Source of the DNA: Mangifera indica | Taxonomy: Eukaryota > Streptophyta > Magnoliopsida > Sapindales > Anacardiaceae | Direction of reading: 5' to 3' | DNA: 64,000 bases | Assembly: GCF_011075055.1 (NCBI RefSeq) | Contig: NC_058145.1 | Span: 10,599,894-10,663,893, forward strand | Shown here: piece after piece, positions 1 to 12,969 of the stretch | Layout: the number at the start of each line of letters is the position of its first letter | Numbering within the stretch: the first letter of the stretch is position 1 | Notes under the pieces: model-generated | The model's input: the letters and a program-made list of their open reading frames with translations, nothing else | Told to the model about the DNA's origin: nothing | Databases searched by the model: none | Made by a program: the position numbers and the translations under genes

Positions 1-2404
1 AATTCGAAGTCATTCCATTAATGCCGTTTCCGAGATACCCTCCACTGTAACTCCCACTCGAACTTCTATTATTGTCCAGCACAGAAGAAGAATTAGAACC
101 CATGTTGACCAGCCCGTGAAGCAAAGCCGGATTGTGCTGAAGATAGCAGTTGTAAAAATGAGACTCCTGGCTTGATTGCTGGTGCAATTGCAGCTCGGTT
201 TGAATATAACTTTGGTGAAATGTAGGGTCCTGAGTATACTGAGAAATGTCCTGATTTTGTAAGGATTGTAAAGGTTGAGGGCTCTGATTTAATTGGGTTT
301 GCATTAAGGGATAAGCCTGTAATCTGCTGGAGCTTGAGCTTCCATACTGAAAAGTTGAACCGAGGGCTATCATTTCTTCACGTCTTCTTGAAGTTTCAAG
401 AGCTTGAGCTTCTTTTAATCGTTTCGCAGCACCTCCTCCGATTGGTAGAGTATTGCTTTCCTGTATAGTTTTTACATCATAACGATTCATGTCGAAATTG
501 GTGACTGCGTTTAACCCTCTAAACTTTATCGCTGCAATGTCGTAAGCTTCTGCGGCTTCCTCTTCCGTACCTTAAATTGTTAAAAATTAAGTAAAAGTTT
601 CTCTAATTCAATGAGTACATGGGAGAAATTGATTTTACTTACTGAAAGTTCCCAAGTAAAGATCTTTGTTTCCAGCAACTCTCCCAATCCTTGCTTGCCA
701 TCTTCCATGCTGGTGATGCCTTGTAACTCCCCGATACATTGAAGCACCCCTCGAAAAACCACTACTCTTCCTACACTTTATCACCAAAATCGTTAATCTT
801 TTGCAAATAATAAACCAGTTATTAGCTAATTTTCGAGTAACAGAAAATTTATTCCTACCTCCTAATAGAGGCCACAAATTCTTGTCTAGTCATGTGTTTC
901 ATCTCTTCCAATTCTTTATCGTAGTTACTAATCTGCAACCAAAACAATCTTTCATACCAACTATAATGTATTGTCACGTTATTTATTTAAGTTTAATTCA
1001 TATCACATTAGATATTTTATACCATTTTGTATGAATAACTAACATTATAAAAAAATTTGACATCAATTGAGAGAACAATTAACTAGCAGATAATATTTAG
1101 TTTCCTTTCCATGATTTTGACAATTCAATCATTTATATTTTCATTAAAATTAAATAATTTTATAATTTTAATAAAAAAAATTATCGTTAAAAATCTATTT
1201 TTTTCGATAAAGAAAGTTGTAACAGGAAAAAATATCTCATTATCGTTTGCCATTATAACTCTTCTCATTAATATTTTAACAGGAATAAAAACATTTTCCC
1301 TTATTAAATTCATTATTTTTTTAAGTGTAAATGGAAACTTACTGGAAAATTGGTGGTGGTGGACGTGCCCCAATACTTCAATGCAGCTAGATCATAAGCC
1401 CTAGCCGCTTTTTCTTCTGTGTCATACCCGCCTGAACATAAAGGGAGTTAAAAGAAACCTTTTTTCTGCTTCTTATACCAAAAGAAACGATGAAGAGAAG
1501 GTAACTTTTCTCACCTAAGTATACTGTAAGTGACAATACAAAGTAAAACCAGCATGAAAAACAAGTTAGTAACTGGTCAAACGACACTCAATTGAAAATT
1601 TACAACAATATCATGAAACTCTTTCTTTTACCTTGTCGTCCTTTTCTTGATTGACCTTCCCTTCTACAACTATTATCCCAAAGATGAGCTTCATATCTTC
1701 CTGTCCATCTATGCCTATAATTAAAACCATAAATTTTCAATGTAAACTGTAGTAGTGAAAATGAAAAAACATTTTAATTAAAAGTATGAATATTTGTTCA
1801 TGCTTACCTTGTAACGCCGCGATATATCGAAGTTCGTTGTCCAAAAGTGTCCTGAGTTCGTCTAGGGGCAGCTTCAACGGTATTGGTACTATTATCACCA
1901 CTAGTTGCACAAGTTGAAACCTTGCCACTTCCCATGGACAATGTCAAAGACTGCACATAGTTAGCATTTTCCTGAAACTCATAGTTGCCAGAAGCGCCTG
2001 CAATAGTATTTTGCACTGGCAACAAACTGTTGTTTTGAAAGAGGTAATCAGATTCGTTAGCTTGAATTTCATTGAACGCCACAAGATCTGACTGGCTCTC
2101 CGATTTGCTAACACCAAGAAAATCGGCAACCTTTGGAACTTCTCCACTTCCATGAGGATTAATCAGATTCCATTCTGTCAATTTACAAAATATTCACAAA
2201 TCGTGAGAGAATAATGTCAAAGAGATTGAAATAATAGGAGAAAAAGAGATATTTACCTTGACCTTGAAATGGGTTGTCAATTTTATCATTCACTAACCCT
2301 AAACTGAACTGATGAGACTGAGAAGAATGAAGTTGTCGAGGTAGAGAGGCATGAGTGGGAGAAAGGGGAAAGGACAGCCAGTTGTTTGAATTCATGGAAC
2401 CCAT
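1..2404 (-). CDS. PLT2: PLETHORA1/2-like AP2 transcription factor (3' end cut by window)
   Basis: Double-AP2 transcription factor of the AINTEGUMENTA-like clade; in Arabidopsis PLT1/PLT2 hold the root stem-cell niche downstream of auxin. Exons I place, on the minus strand: 2404-2257, 2174-1808, 1714-1632, 1523-1515, 1431-1343, 932-859, 770-643, 570-1; phases agree throughout, giving 489 residues before the window edge. The N-terminus carries [16 protein letters not shown] and [11 protein letters not shown] (euANT-type motifs), then [20 protein letters not shown] opening AP2 repeat 1, the linker [17 protein letters not shown], and repeat 2 from [20 protein letters not shown] to [10 protein letters not shown]. 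The tail [18 protein letters not shown] and a Gln/Ser-rich stretch match PLT1/2 better than BBM or AIL5. Two in-frame ATGs exist (2404 and 2395); the second gives MNSNNW, the start I recall for Arabidopsis PLT2. No stop or frameshift seen. PLT1 versus PLT2 is not decided. Confidence 0.95.
1515..1523 (-). other. 9-nt microexon inside AP2 repeat 1
   Basis: The exon is TATACTTAG, with a cag acceptor before it and a gtga donor after it. It joins exon 3 (ending CGACAAG) to exon 5 (starting GCGGGTATGAC) and restores RQ-VYLG-GYD, the conserved centre of the repeat. A 9-nt exon at this place is known in ANT/PLT genes. Confidence 0.93.
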
Positions 2405-4634
2405 AATAATCTTTTTCTTTGCTTGCTTGTAATCTTCAAATTCTTTACCTTGATTCCTTCAACAAATCAAACTATTTCCAACATGTAGAAGAACCCAGTG
2501 GAGTACACATGTGAGAGAGAATTCAGAATCCTTAAGGAGGAGGTTGAAAAGAGAGAATTTAGAGAATGTATACAAGGGGGTTAAAAATAGTAGAAATAAA
2601 TCATACTATTTTTTAATGTATAATTTGATGTGTTAATATATAATTAAATAATTTTAAAGTGAAAGAAAAAATAAATAAATATATTTTCCAATCATATATT
2701 ATTAAATTAATTTGTATGCAAAAATTTGTACTAATTATCTTACTCATAATATTATTCAAAACAATATGAACACATTCACTTTTAAGTGTATTGACTCTCA
2801 ACTCCGTATATTTTCCAAGCCTGATATTGAATATGGACACGAGTGATCATAATAAACTATAAGTTGGGGATCCTATCAAATTCAGTCTTTTGTGCTAAGA
2901 CAAACCCACGATTCGAATTGGAAAAATCCAACTCTCACCTCTCCATCTTTCTCTCACTTTACCCCACTTGGTTTCTTGGAACTTTCGTCCTCGTTCTGTG
3001 CAAAATATGACTCCCCAAAGCCCAGCATTCCCACACTCTGCAAATCATCTCTAAGTCTAAATATTGACCACTCTATGTAAAGTTTAACTTCTTTCTCTTT
3101 GTCTCTCTCTTATTTTCTATATTCTCAATTGCAAAAACTAATAAACTATCAAACCCATCACAACAGAAGATCTCCCAAATGGGTTTAACTCATCAGAAAC
3201 TTAACGAAAGAAATTTGTAAATCCCCGAGTCTAAAGAGGGTTTGCGTACGAACATGCAATATAAGGTAAAAAAACCAAACTTATTATTGATGTCCAATGT
3301 AAAAAACCAAACTTATTATTTTAGAAAAAAAAAAAAGATTGAAGGATTTCATTTGGTTCCCCAAGCAGAAATCTGTTGACCACCTCATCGGTTTTCGCAT
3401 CCGTCAAAAAGTTAATCTGAGATTCAATGGTAAAAATGATCTCCTTCCTGTCCTATAGAAACGCTAGAAGGTTGTATTGTGGCAAGTAATTCATTTTTTA
3501 TGTCACTTGTGGCATCCAGTTAGGCTAAGTCTAATTTCTAAAACAAAGTAATGATCGATCTAAACTATCCATTGTATGTATAGTCATCTCACCAATTCAA
3601 ATGGCTACTATCCCAATGGGGCAAAGTGCGAAATCAAGCGAACTCTCTTTTAAATTCACAGCAGCAATAAGAAGATCAAGAAAAGTTTCATATCTGTTCA
3701 ACCACACCATAAATACGCCACATATATTTCCACTAGAGTTAATTTCTACTACAAATTTAAAATATCATTCATCGCTATCATCTCTAATTTTATTCGTTGT
3801 ACAAACAAATGATGTCAACTCTTTTATTTCTCTTGGTTTCGCGGAGAAAGTTCCTAAAGATTGCTTGTTTTTTGTGTTGATGAGGATCCACGTGCAAAAA
3901 TATCCCCATGTGCAGGATAATTCAAAATTATACATCTATAAGAGCACGCATATGTATATATAAAATATAAGTAAAAGATTATCTAGAGAGTCATCATTTG
4001 CGGACTCAACTTTTCAGAGATTTAGACTGGGCATTCTGCCTCTGCGCTTATTAAATAAGAAATTTAGTAGTAAGAATCTGAGACTGAAACTGAATCCAAA
4101 CCAAAAATAATAAAGAAAACATTATAACACACGTCCCGTCAATTTCTCTTACTTGTGTGTAAAGTTCGTTGACTGAAATGATCCACAATAAGGAGCGGGA
4201 CCAAAGTCTCTCGCTTTCTTCAACCTTTGCATATCAACAAACCCACAAATTATATAGTAAAGCCCTAATCAGAAGATCGAAACTAAAACAAAACCAAGAG
4301 AAAAAGCAATGATAAAGATATAACCCCCTTTCATAAAACATAAAAATGAAAAGAGAATTACTCCCTTTGTTACTTTCAAAGAGAAGCATTTTTTTGTTTC
4401 TTTATGAAGAAGATCAAAAGCTCATCGCGAAGAAGTTAAAAAGCTTTTACTTACTAACAAAATTTTCTTTACAAAGAAACAGAGAATCTCTTTGGTTCTA
4501 GTTCTCACTCACAGTTCAATCCATTTCTCGGAAAATGTAAAGAGGAGAGTGTTGGGGATCCGCCACCGGGCCAGGCACATTTAATCAAAGACAACGCTCA
4601 AGCCGTTTCAGATTTCAATGGAATGTGTAATCAA
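2405..4634. other. Upstream region of the PLT gene, no gene recognised
   Basis: The first part should hold the promoter and 5' leader of the minus-strand AP2 gene. Open frames here (for example 2892-3080 and 3601-3963) show no family resemblance and ordinary AT-rich composition. I cannot fix a TATA box or transcription start. Confidence 0.5.
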
Positions 4635-4639
4635 AGACA

Positions 4640-4945
4640 ATGTTCTCTACTATATAACTCATATAGAAAATAATATAATTATAATTAATATGATATAGTA
4701 GATAAAATACATATTTTATAATATGACATATATTATTTATATGGGTTAATATACTTTTTAATATAAATTATCATATAGTAAAAATATATATAAAAAATTT
4801 TAAATTTTTATAAGTATTTATAATATTTTTTAAAATGATAACATATTGATTATTTTTTATTATTTATTTTTTAAAAATTATATTATATAATATGATATAT
4901 AAAATTAAAATTTTAATATACAATATAATACACTATTTAAATTTC
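4640..4945. repeat. AT-rich dispersed repeat, copy 1 of 3
   Basis: A tract rich in atgata/tatcat words with a core reading aaattttaaatttt then a run containing ttttttaaaatgataa. The same order of words recurs at 32820-33178 and 35335-35697. Termini and class are unclear; it may be a MITE or a decayed LTR piece. Confidence 0.55.
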
Positions 4946-7533
4946 ACGCTCAAAAGTGCAGCTAGATGGGCCAATTATCCGGTTTGCATGCTTGAGGAAA
5001 AAAAAAAACACAAATTGGAAGCAAATTTGACCCTGCTCTGACCACCTCAGCAAATGTTCTTGCATCAAATTACCAAATTGCCCTATCACCTTCATGTCAT
5101 TCATCAATTGCACACTGTGATAAGTAAGAGGAAAACAAAATAACTCCTAAGTTACATTAAAATGGATTCGTTTTTCCAATTTCAAAATCTGGTTTCTAAA
5201 TTTCTGAATTGTTTCATGGAACTTGTAACCAGTTAAGTGCAAATTTTAAGGATTATTTTATTTGATTTAATCTCAATTTCCAGATAGGTAATTTAGTTTC
5301 CCAATGGATGAAAGTTAATTCCATTATGTGATCCCAATAATAATCAGGCACCTGAGTTTATTTTTACCAACCACTCTTGTTTGTAATCAACTTCTTTTAG
5401 ATGAAACTTGCTTCATGAGTTCCTTGAGATTTGCATTATTTTTATATATAAGGTGATTGATATGGATTTATATGAACGATGATGCATGACTAAGTAATGA
5501 TTATTTAGATGATATGTTCTACAGTTATACTAATTGTATCATATTTGTATTTAACGTTCGTCCTCTTCCAACACCTGTTCACGAGTTTGTATATAAATAA
5601 ATTATATTGTAAATTGTTTTTACTTTTTAACATTTCATGCACTCTTTATACACGTTTTTCATTCTCCTTGGGTTCTAGGAGACCTCTTGAACTCTTGATT
5701 GAGTGTGCCTCATAACGATACTTGCAACATATTATCATAAAGATGAAGGAGCCTATAAGACCCTAAAACATTTGATGTTTTTTGTATTCATGTTATGCAT
5801 AATATATTTCATATTCTAATCTTGTTAAGGAAACTTTTAAGTTATTCTTCTACTTCCCTTACCGATATTTTGATTTAAAAATAATTAACCAACATCTTCA
5901 TCATTAATATTAATGTTTACATTACACTTTTCATTTTCTTTTTTTGAGTCACGTAGAGATTGTATCATTTTCTTATTAACTAGCATAATAGTGATCTTCT
6001 TTTCGTTGAAATGAAAAATTCATCCATATATTATGTTTTTAATAATGTTCTTTTGAAATTTTGCTCTTTTCTCTTTATAATTGTTCGTCACATAGAGATA
6101 TGTCACTTATTTCATTTTTTTAGCTAATCTTATTAGACATTGAATATTATGATTATCTTAAATCTTGTAAAACAATCTATTGGTTAAATTTTTAGTATTT
6201 ATTGTATGTCGATATGTTCCCACATTTGATTGATACCCTAAGGAGAGTTGAAAGCCTCAATAAATCCTTCTTATATAGTTTTTTATTCAATTATTTATAT
6301 TCTCTTATTCTTGCCACCATATTTATATCGAGTTTTTATCTTTGGATATCCACCGTCTTTCGTACCAAATTATAAATGCAATTTTAGTTATTTACAAAAA
6401 AGAAAAAATTTTGCAATTAGTAAAACAAAAGTAGTTATATTAACATGAGTTGGAATACATAATTATACAGTGATATTCAGAAAATTCCACATGTTAAATT
6501 ATGTATTAAAACATAATTTGTCGAATATCGAAAGCCCTTATATTTTTATATATTTATAGTCAACTTGAAACGTTTGAAAATTTATATTTTGCCCTATTTG
6601 CACCTTCCTGTCTACCCTGTCCAAATTACTTCTACCCTTGGTTTCTTTTAATTTTTTGTAATTTATAATTCAAAATCAAATAAATATATTAGTAATGCAT
6701 TGACTTGAAGTAAATAAAAGGTTAATGACCATTCTTAAAACTAAAATGAACTACAAAATCCAGAACTGACAAAATAATAAGATAGAATTGCTCACTCATA
6801 CCTTAATTTATCATGATTTCTACATATTTAACACAAAATCTAACTCTAAATCATATAAATAAGGTTAACAATTATACATATAATTAAAATTAATAATAAC
6901 AATTGAGAATTGACGGAAAAAAAAAAAAAAACAAGGCATGAGCAAGAAAATATGGTAGGAGCAAAAAATGAAGGCTAGGAGCTACCATCCCTCCTACCCA
7001 TGGTTTCATCACATTTTCAACAAATTTCAAGCAAAACCAAAAAAAGATATCATACTCCTAACTAAAATACACAATAATAATGAAGAATTGATTAAAAAAA
7101 GATTACAATTAGAGGTATTTATAGTAGGAGCAAATCATGCCTACGTCAAGAAATATTTAAATTTTGGATTCACTTCTCGAAAAAATAAAAAAAAGAAACA
7201 AAGCGATGAAATACTTATTTACTTAGATTAAGGTAAATTGGTTGTCAACTTTATTTTATTTTTTACTAAATTCTTGATGAAATTATGGATGAAGAAGTTT
7301 TTGCGCGGCTAGGGTTTACTTAAGGTTAGAGATGAAGGTAAAATATGTATTAATTTGGTCTCTTGACTATATCCATATAATTCCTAGAGTGTTGACTAAT
7401 ATCATATAGACCCTCTAAAATTAGGGTATTTTAATTAATTTCTCTTATTATTTATACCTAAATCATCATAAGCCTAGAAAAAAAAAAGTCATTATGAAAT
7501 TAGATTTATGAGCAATACTATAATATTCATATT
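4946..7533. other. Gene-free AT-rich region
   Basis: No coding family, RNA gene or bounded transposon recognised. Frames at 5509-5715, 6248-6448 and 6968-7231 have no recognisable domain. The stretch around 6900-7240 looks like degraded repeat DNA, without a class. Confidence 0.4.
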
Positions 7534-7663
7534 AAATACATAAATAGATATAGACTTATATGTATTATTATATTGTTAGGTATTACTTTATCTTTAATTC
7601 AAAATTATTCAATCAAATTGTGACACACATCAAATAGGTATCTATTTATGTGTTTAAAATATG
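7534..7663. mobile_element. Small palindromic MITE, copy 1 of 3
   Basis: The ends are near-perfect inverted repeats: aaatacataaatagata at the left and tatctatttatgtgttt at the right. The centre, tttatctttaattcaaaatt, recurs at the end of the window (63880-64000) and, inverted, at 36049-36215. Confidence 0.6.
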
Positions 7664-8459
7664 TAAACATAATTTTATTACTCAAGAAAATGAGAGAAAA
7701 AAAAGCGAATATTGCTTCTTAATTAAGTTTAGCTTGAATTTTGACAAAAAAAAAAAAAAGAAATGATAACATGAATTGAATACATAACATAAAATTGTCA
7801 TAAGATGTAGAAATTGTGTCATAGGGTCACATATTTCACATTCAAAAACTCCCACCCGTAAAGAGGTTTTTGTGCATGCAAGCCCAAAATTTAATTAGAC
7901 TATCTTCAATCCTCATACTTTCTAATTCTTTAAATTAAAGCTTATGTTCATTCTTTCTTCTCCAAATGGGCCATTTTTAAAAGAGAGTTTAGATAATTGA
8001 GCCAAGAATGCAACTTGTAAGGATTACTTAAATGGGGTTTTATAATTGTTTTTCAAAAAAAAAAAAACTATGGTTTTTTTTAAATTGTATTTATAAAGAA
8101 AGGCATTAAAGTTTGATACTCAATAAAGCTCACAACAAAAATTGCTTTGTCTAAGAGCTTTATAAATTCAAAAAAGAGGGCTGTCAATGCGGAGTGGCAT
8201 TTGAAATGAAAATAATAGCACGTAGATTTAAGGAGATCATAAAAGGTAGCTATTAGAATTTAAGGAAGACAAAAGATAGATAGTGGGGTAAATGAAGATA
8301 TTTTTTTGAAAAACAAAATCAGAGAAGGGTAATTTAGGAATTAAATATAATATAAAATTATATTTTTTAAAATAATTTTAATTATTATTGTAAATTAAAA
8401 AAAGATTTGAAATTTTTCCGAAAAGGAAAATTAATTAGAGGTTTGCAATAATTATATTA

Positions 8460-9266
8460 GGCCGAAGCACTTTTTCCCACCTAAGGTATAGTAAAATCTC
8501 AAACACATACCGTCAATTTAAAAAAATCTAAACACCCACCCATCACTCAACTTTTGTTAGAATTTTAAGTTTAGATTAAAGATAAAATCATTATTTTACT
8601 AGTAATATTAAAAAAAATTATAATTTTATCTTATTTTCTCTCAGATTTTGAAAAACTAATAATTTTACCTCATTTTCAAAAAATTTTTCAGTTTTGAAAA
8701 GTAGCCCCCCCCCTCCCAAATCCCTAGGTTTCTTTTCTCGTTCTCCAACAACCAACCAATTACGACAACAACTAAGACAAGACAATATCAAACGTTTCTA
8801 TTGATGAAGATATCTCTTCATCGACAGAGATAAAATTTGAATGAATAGATGTCTTCGTTGCTATCCAAAAAGAAATGGAGACGATCTCTGTCTCTTTGTT
8901 GACATCTTTTCATCAACGAAGACGAAAAGATGTTTGCTGACATCTCATCTCAGTTGCCACCATTGTTAGATGGTCGTCAGAGAAGGAGGGAAGAAACCTA
9001 GGGATTTGGGGGGAGGGGGAAACTACTTTTCAAAATTGAAAAAGTTTTGAAAATAAGGTGAAATTATTAGTTTTTAAAACTTGAAAAAAAAATTAGATAA
9101 AATTATAATTTTTTTAATATTATTGATAAAATAATAGTTTTATCTTTAATTCCAATAAAAAATTCTAATGAAAATTTGGTGTTAGATGAGTATCTAAATT
9201 TTTAAAAATTAACAAATATGTGTTAAAAATTTCACTATAGCTTGAATAGGAATAAGTCGTTTGGCC
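8460..9266. mobile_element. MULE-type MITE with 9-bp TSD
   Basis: An 807-bp element flanked by a perfect 9-bp duplication, ATTATATTA, at 8451-8459 and 9267-9275. The ends start GGCCGAAGCACTTTTTCCCA and, reversed, GGCCAAACGACTTATTCC. The inverted similarity runs about 250 bp inward on both sides and ends in a C-run (8703-8713) mirrored by a G-run (about 9008-9018). The centre has no coding capacity. Size, long TIRs and 9-bp TSD point to a non-autonomous Mutator-like element. Confidence 0.85.
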
Positions 9267-9497
9267 ATTATATTATTTTGATTTTTTAGAAATTGAGGAG
9301 ATCCCGATCCTATATGTGGATTATGATACGTCTATTTTTATTATTAATTTATTACTTAAAATCAATTTTCTTTTGATTTTACTAGCCTTAAAATGTTGAA
9401 AAGTCAAGTCTAAATAGGGTCTGTAATAAGACTTCTCATTTTTATGGTCCTGGTCGGCAAGGATACCAATTATATAAAGGTGAACATGAAATAAATT

Positions 9498-10600
9498 AAA
9501 GAGTAAATTACATTTCTCACCCAAGGTTGGACTTAAGAACAAGATCTACCTCTAGTTTGCATGAATTGCATTTTTACCCAAAATCAAATTTGATTATTAA
9601 AAAAGTTAAGAAGTGGAATAACCATTGTATCTCTCAAATTTTATTTTTCAAAATTATCATATGAGCCTATATTAACAAAAATAAAAATTAATTTTTTAAA
9701 TATTTCAATTACTTAAGTACCTTCTCTTTTTTTTTTCTTTCACCCTTACCTTATTCTTTATCTCTTCCTAATTTAGGTCGAGAATGATGCAAGTAATAAA
9801 AGTAATTATCCTAGTAGAAGAATAAAAAGGGATGTCAATGACATATAATTTTATGTTAGTAAGATAATATAATTTTTTAAAATATTTGGGGTGCTCATAA
9901 TTTTTTCAGGGTTTTTAGTAATTCAAAAAAGTTTAGGGTGTTTATGATAATTTTAAAATTTTAATAGATCTCTCGATAGTTTTAAAAATCATATTTATAC
10001 CCCTAAAGAGTTAAATAGAGCACAACAAATTAAGTATATAAATGTTATATTATAAATTATTTGGGCAATTAAACTTTTCAAAATATATGAAGGTGAACCA
10101 GATAATTTCAAGGGTTTTAGAAAATTGAAAAAAGTTAAGAGGTTTTTCAAATTTTTAAAATTTTAAAATACCCCTTGGTAGTTTAAAAAATGATAATTAC
10201 ACCCCCAACTTAGGAGAATAAATGTCATATGAGAAGTTATTGAGACCATAATAGAATTTTCAAACTATATAGGATAAATATGATACTTTTATTGGGTTTT
10301 GAAAACTTGATAAAAGTTTTTGAGTGTTTTTGAAATTTTTTAAATTTTAATATGCCTTGTGACAGAATTTCAAAATATTTAGAGGTTAATTTATGAGTTT
10401 TCAAATTATTTTTAATGTTAAATCATTATATTTAAAATATTTGGATATGATCTATAATTGAGTTATTTTTTAATAATAAAATTATTATTTTACTCTTACA
10501 TCATTTTTTTTATATGGAGTGTGATTTTGATGAAAGGATATTATTTATATTAATAGAAAGTATTTTTACGCCGAACCTTGGGTGTCAAAATTAATTTACT
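9498..10600. mobile_element. Terminal-inverted-repeat element with internal tandem repeats
   Basis: The left end reads agtaaattacatttctcacc then caaggttgg. The right end, reversed, reads agtaaattaattttgacacc then caaggttcgg. The interior (about 9880-10400) has two and a half degenerate copies of a unit of about 190 bp with the theme ttttaaaattttaa followed by a cccctt/acccc word. No clear target-site duplication and no coding sequence. Confidence 0.6.
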
Positions 10601-11077
10601 GTTTAATAAAATATTAAAATATATAAATAAAAAACAGTTTTAATTTGATTACTGAAATTTTTCTTTTTTTCTCCTTTCATCTAATTTTAGTTGATTTCTT
10701 ATTGTTAAAACCATTTTTTGTAATCGGGTAATGGTTGGTGAAGATGCAGTTAATTAATGATCTTAATAAATTAAGAATCCAATAATCACACAAAATGACA
10801 TTGTAAAAAGGTAATTTTTTTTTTTACGGCAAGATTTAATGGTAATTAACTGAACTTTTGTCTTTTCCTTTGGGAACTTTATTCAATTTTGTCAGATAAA
10901 TAAATTCTAATTTTGTTTCATATGGTCTAGTTATTTGATTTTAAGTTAATCAGTCTAAAATTTTTTAAATATGAGTGAAGAAATTATTCAAATTTTGGCC
11001 TTTTCGCAAGGAGACTTTCAATTATCACAATTTCAAACAAGGGGGTTAATATTTACATTCTAAAATATTGGATTTTA

Positions 11078-11277
11078 ATGGTTCTAGAAAAACATTGTGG
11101 GGTTAAAAGTTTTTTACCGTCAAAAGAAGAGAGTCTAGATCTCAGCTTGACACGGTTGTACCTGCGCTGCCTCGTACCGAGGGACAACCTCGTCTTGAAT
11201 GTACAAGACCAAAACATGGCGCAAGACATAAGGAAATCCCCACTGGTTCTCCTTTCCACTTCATTAATATCATAAAG
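11078..11277 (+). other. Probable 5'UTR exon of the PRELI gene
   Basis: A GC-richer stretch ends in cataaag|gtatgc, a good splice donor at 11278. The matching acceptor, ttcaatag, ends at 12963, seven bases before the PRELI start codon. The frame open over 11078-11275 has no family resemblance. The upstream limit is not known. Confidence 0.5.
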
Positions 11278-12234
11278 GTATGCTTTTTATCTCTTATTTT
11301 CTTCAATTATGTAAGCTAAGATCTGGGTTTCATTAAATTAACCTTGCGCAATTTTCTTTTGTTATCTTTCGATTTTAGAACAGAAGAATTTGATCTAGAA
11401 AATCGCTAATTTTTGCCGCAAATTGGTGAAGGCATTAACTGCATGGAATTTAATTGTACCAAGTTCATGTTTTCTGGATTATTGGGTTTGATTGAGTGAT
11501 GATTTTTTTTTTTTTTTTGGGTTTCTGGGAGAGCTCAGTTCGGGTTCTTAATGGTTTTGTCTTGTGATAAGTCTTTGTATTTGATATCTTATCGATACAT
11601 CTTTGTTCATTGTTGTTTTTCAATTTTTGGCTGTATGAACGATGTTTTACACCACAAGTCTGATTTAAAATTATAGTTGTGTGACACTAACTTTTGAACT
11701 ATGAGTTGATAAATTTCATTATTCGTTTTCTGGTATAGAAATGGGCAACAAAGCAAGGTTTTTTAGTTTTCTTTTATTGTACTTAATGTGTTGTCTGATA
11801 AATTTCAGGGTAGGTTTATCTAATATTGTATTGGGTTATGGATTTTTCATGATCTGTTGTTGTTGTTCTTCTTCTTCTACTGTGAGTTGAAAAGGATGAT
11901 CTTCGAAACAAAGGAAAGTATTGCAAATTCATGGACTCTGTATTCTTGATTAAAGTGTTATGATTTATAGGTGCTGTTTTATGCATAAGTGGCTATTAAT
12001 TGGACAGGAGTTACTGATTAGAGATTTTTACGTTTTTCTCTCGTTGGGTGATAGGGTTTTTTTTTTTTTTTTTTTTTTAAGATAACATCATTTAGGCTGA
12101 ACCTTTAAGCCATAGGTAGTCATTTCTGTAAATATATAATCAATATTGTTGGCTGATAAATAAATTGAGTGAACATTGTCCATTTTAATTCGCAAGTTGT
12201 ATGTTCTAAACAGTCTGTTGTTTGTTATAAAAGA

Positions 12235-12548
12235 ATATATAGAGTCATTTAACCCATATGGTGACCAACTCGAGCTAAGCTCATTTCAATACTGTAGCTA
12301 AGCTAAAATCAATCAAAATGATATCGCTTTGATGCGTATTAGTCAAAATGATGTTGTTTTAGTTGATTTGAATCGAACTTTCCAGACATGCGAGTTTGGT
12401 GAGCCGAACACCTTTCAAGCTTGAGCTCAAGATCGAAAATCTAAACTCCTTTGACTTGAGCTCAAGTATTGCAAACAAGTTTGTTCTGAGCTTGTTCGAG
12501 TTAAGCTAGCAAACAAGTTCAAGCCAGTTTGACTCAAATCCAACCCTA
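12235..12548. mobile_element. hAT-type MITE copy (gagctcgagc family), inside the 5'UTR intron
   Basis: The arms are rich in gagctcgagc/gcttgagctc words and the core has aaatgatatcgctttgat and aaatgatgttgtttta. The right end, gactcaaatccaaccctaac, is the reverse of the TAGGGTTGGATTTGAG terminus of this family. The left end is decayed and no duplication is seen. Confidence 0.6.
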
Positions 12549-12969
12549 ACAGTATGTAGATGGATGCTTATATAAGTTAGGCACCAGATTTCTAGGACAG
12601 AAAATCAGGACCAAACAAACAAAAGAGGATAGTTGACCATAATTGTATTCCTTTAATTCCTAAATCACATCCCTATGGTCTAGGGAATCATATCCCATTA
12701 ATTCTTAAATCACATGAATGAAGAAGAATTTAGGTATTATATTTGATGATGCCAAAAAAAGAAAAGCTCATTTGGACAAGATTGTTGTTTAGCTTGCAAT
12801 CAATCATAAATATCTATTGACCTTTCTTTGGAGGCTTTTATCTATTAGCATTACTTTTGTTAGTGGAATGTTGATTGGACCATGCTTGAATATTTAATCT
12901 TTTGTAGTTGATCTCTTTGAACTCATTAAGTGCTCCTTTCTCACAATGACAGACGTTCAATAGATTGTG

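Noticed and set aside
11078..11275. 65-residue ORF upstream of the PRELI gene
   Set aside because: No similarity to any family; it fits a 5'UTR exon ending in a donor, and the opposite strand is open as well.
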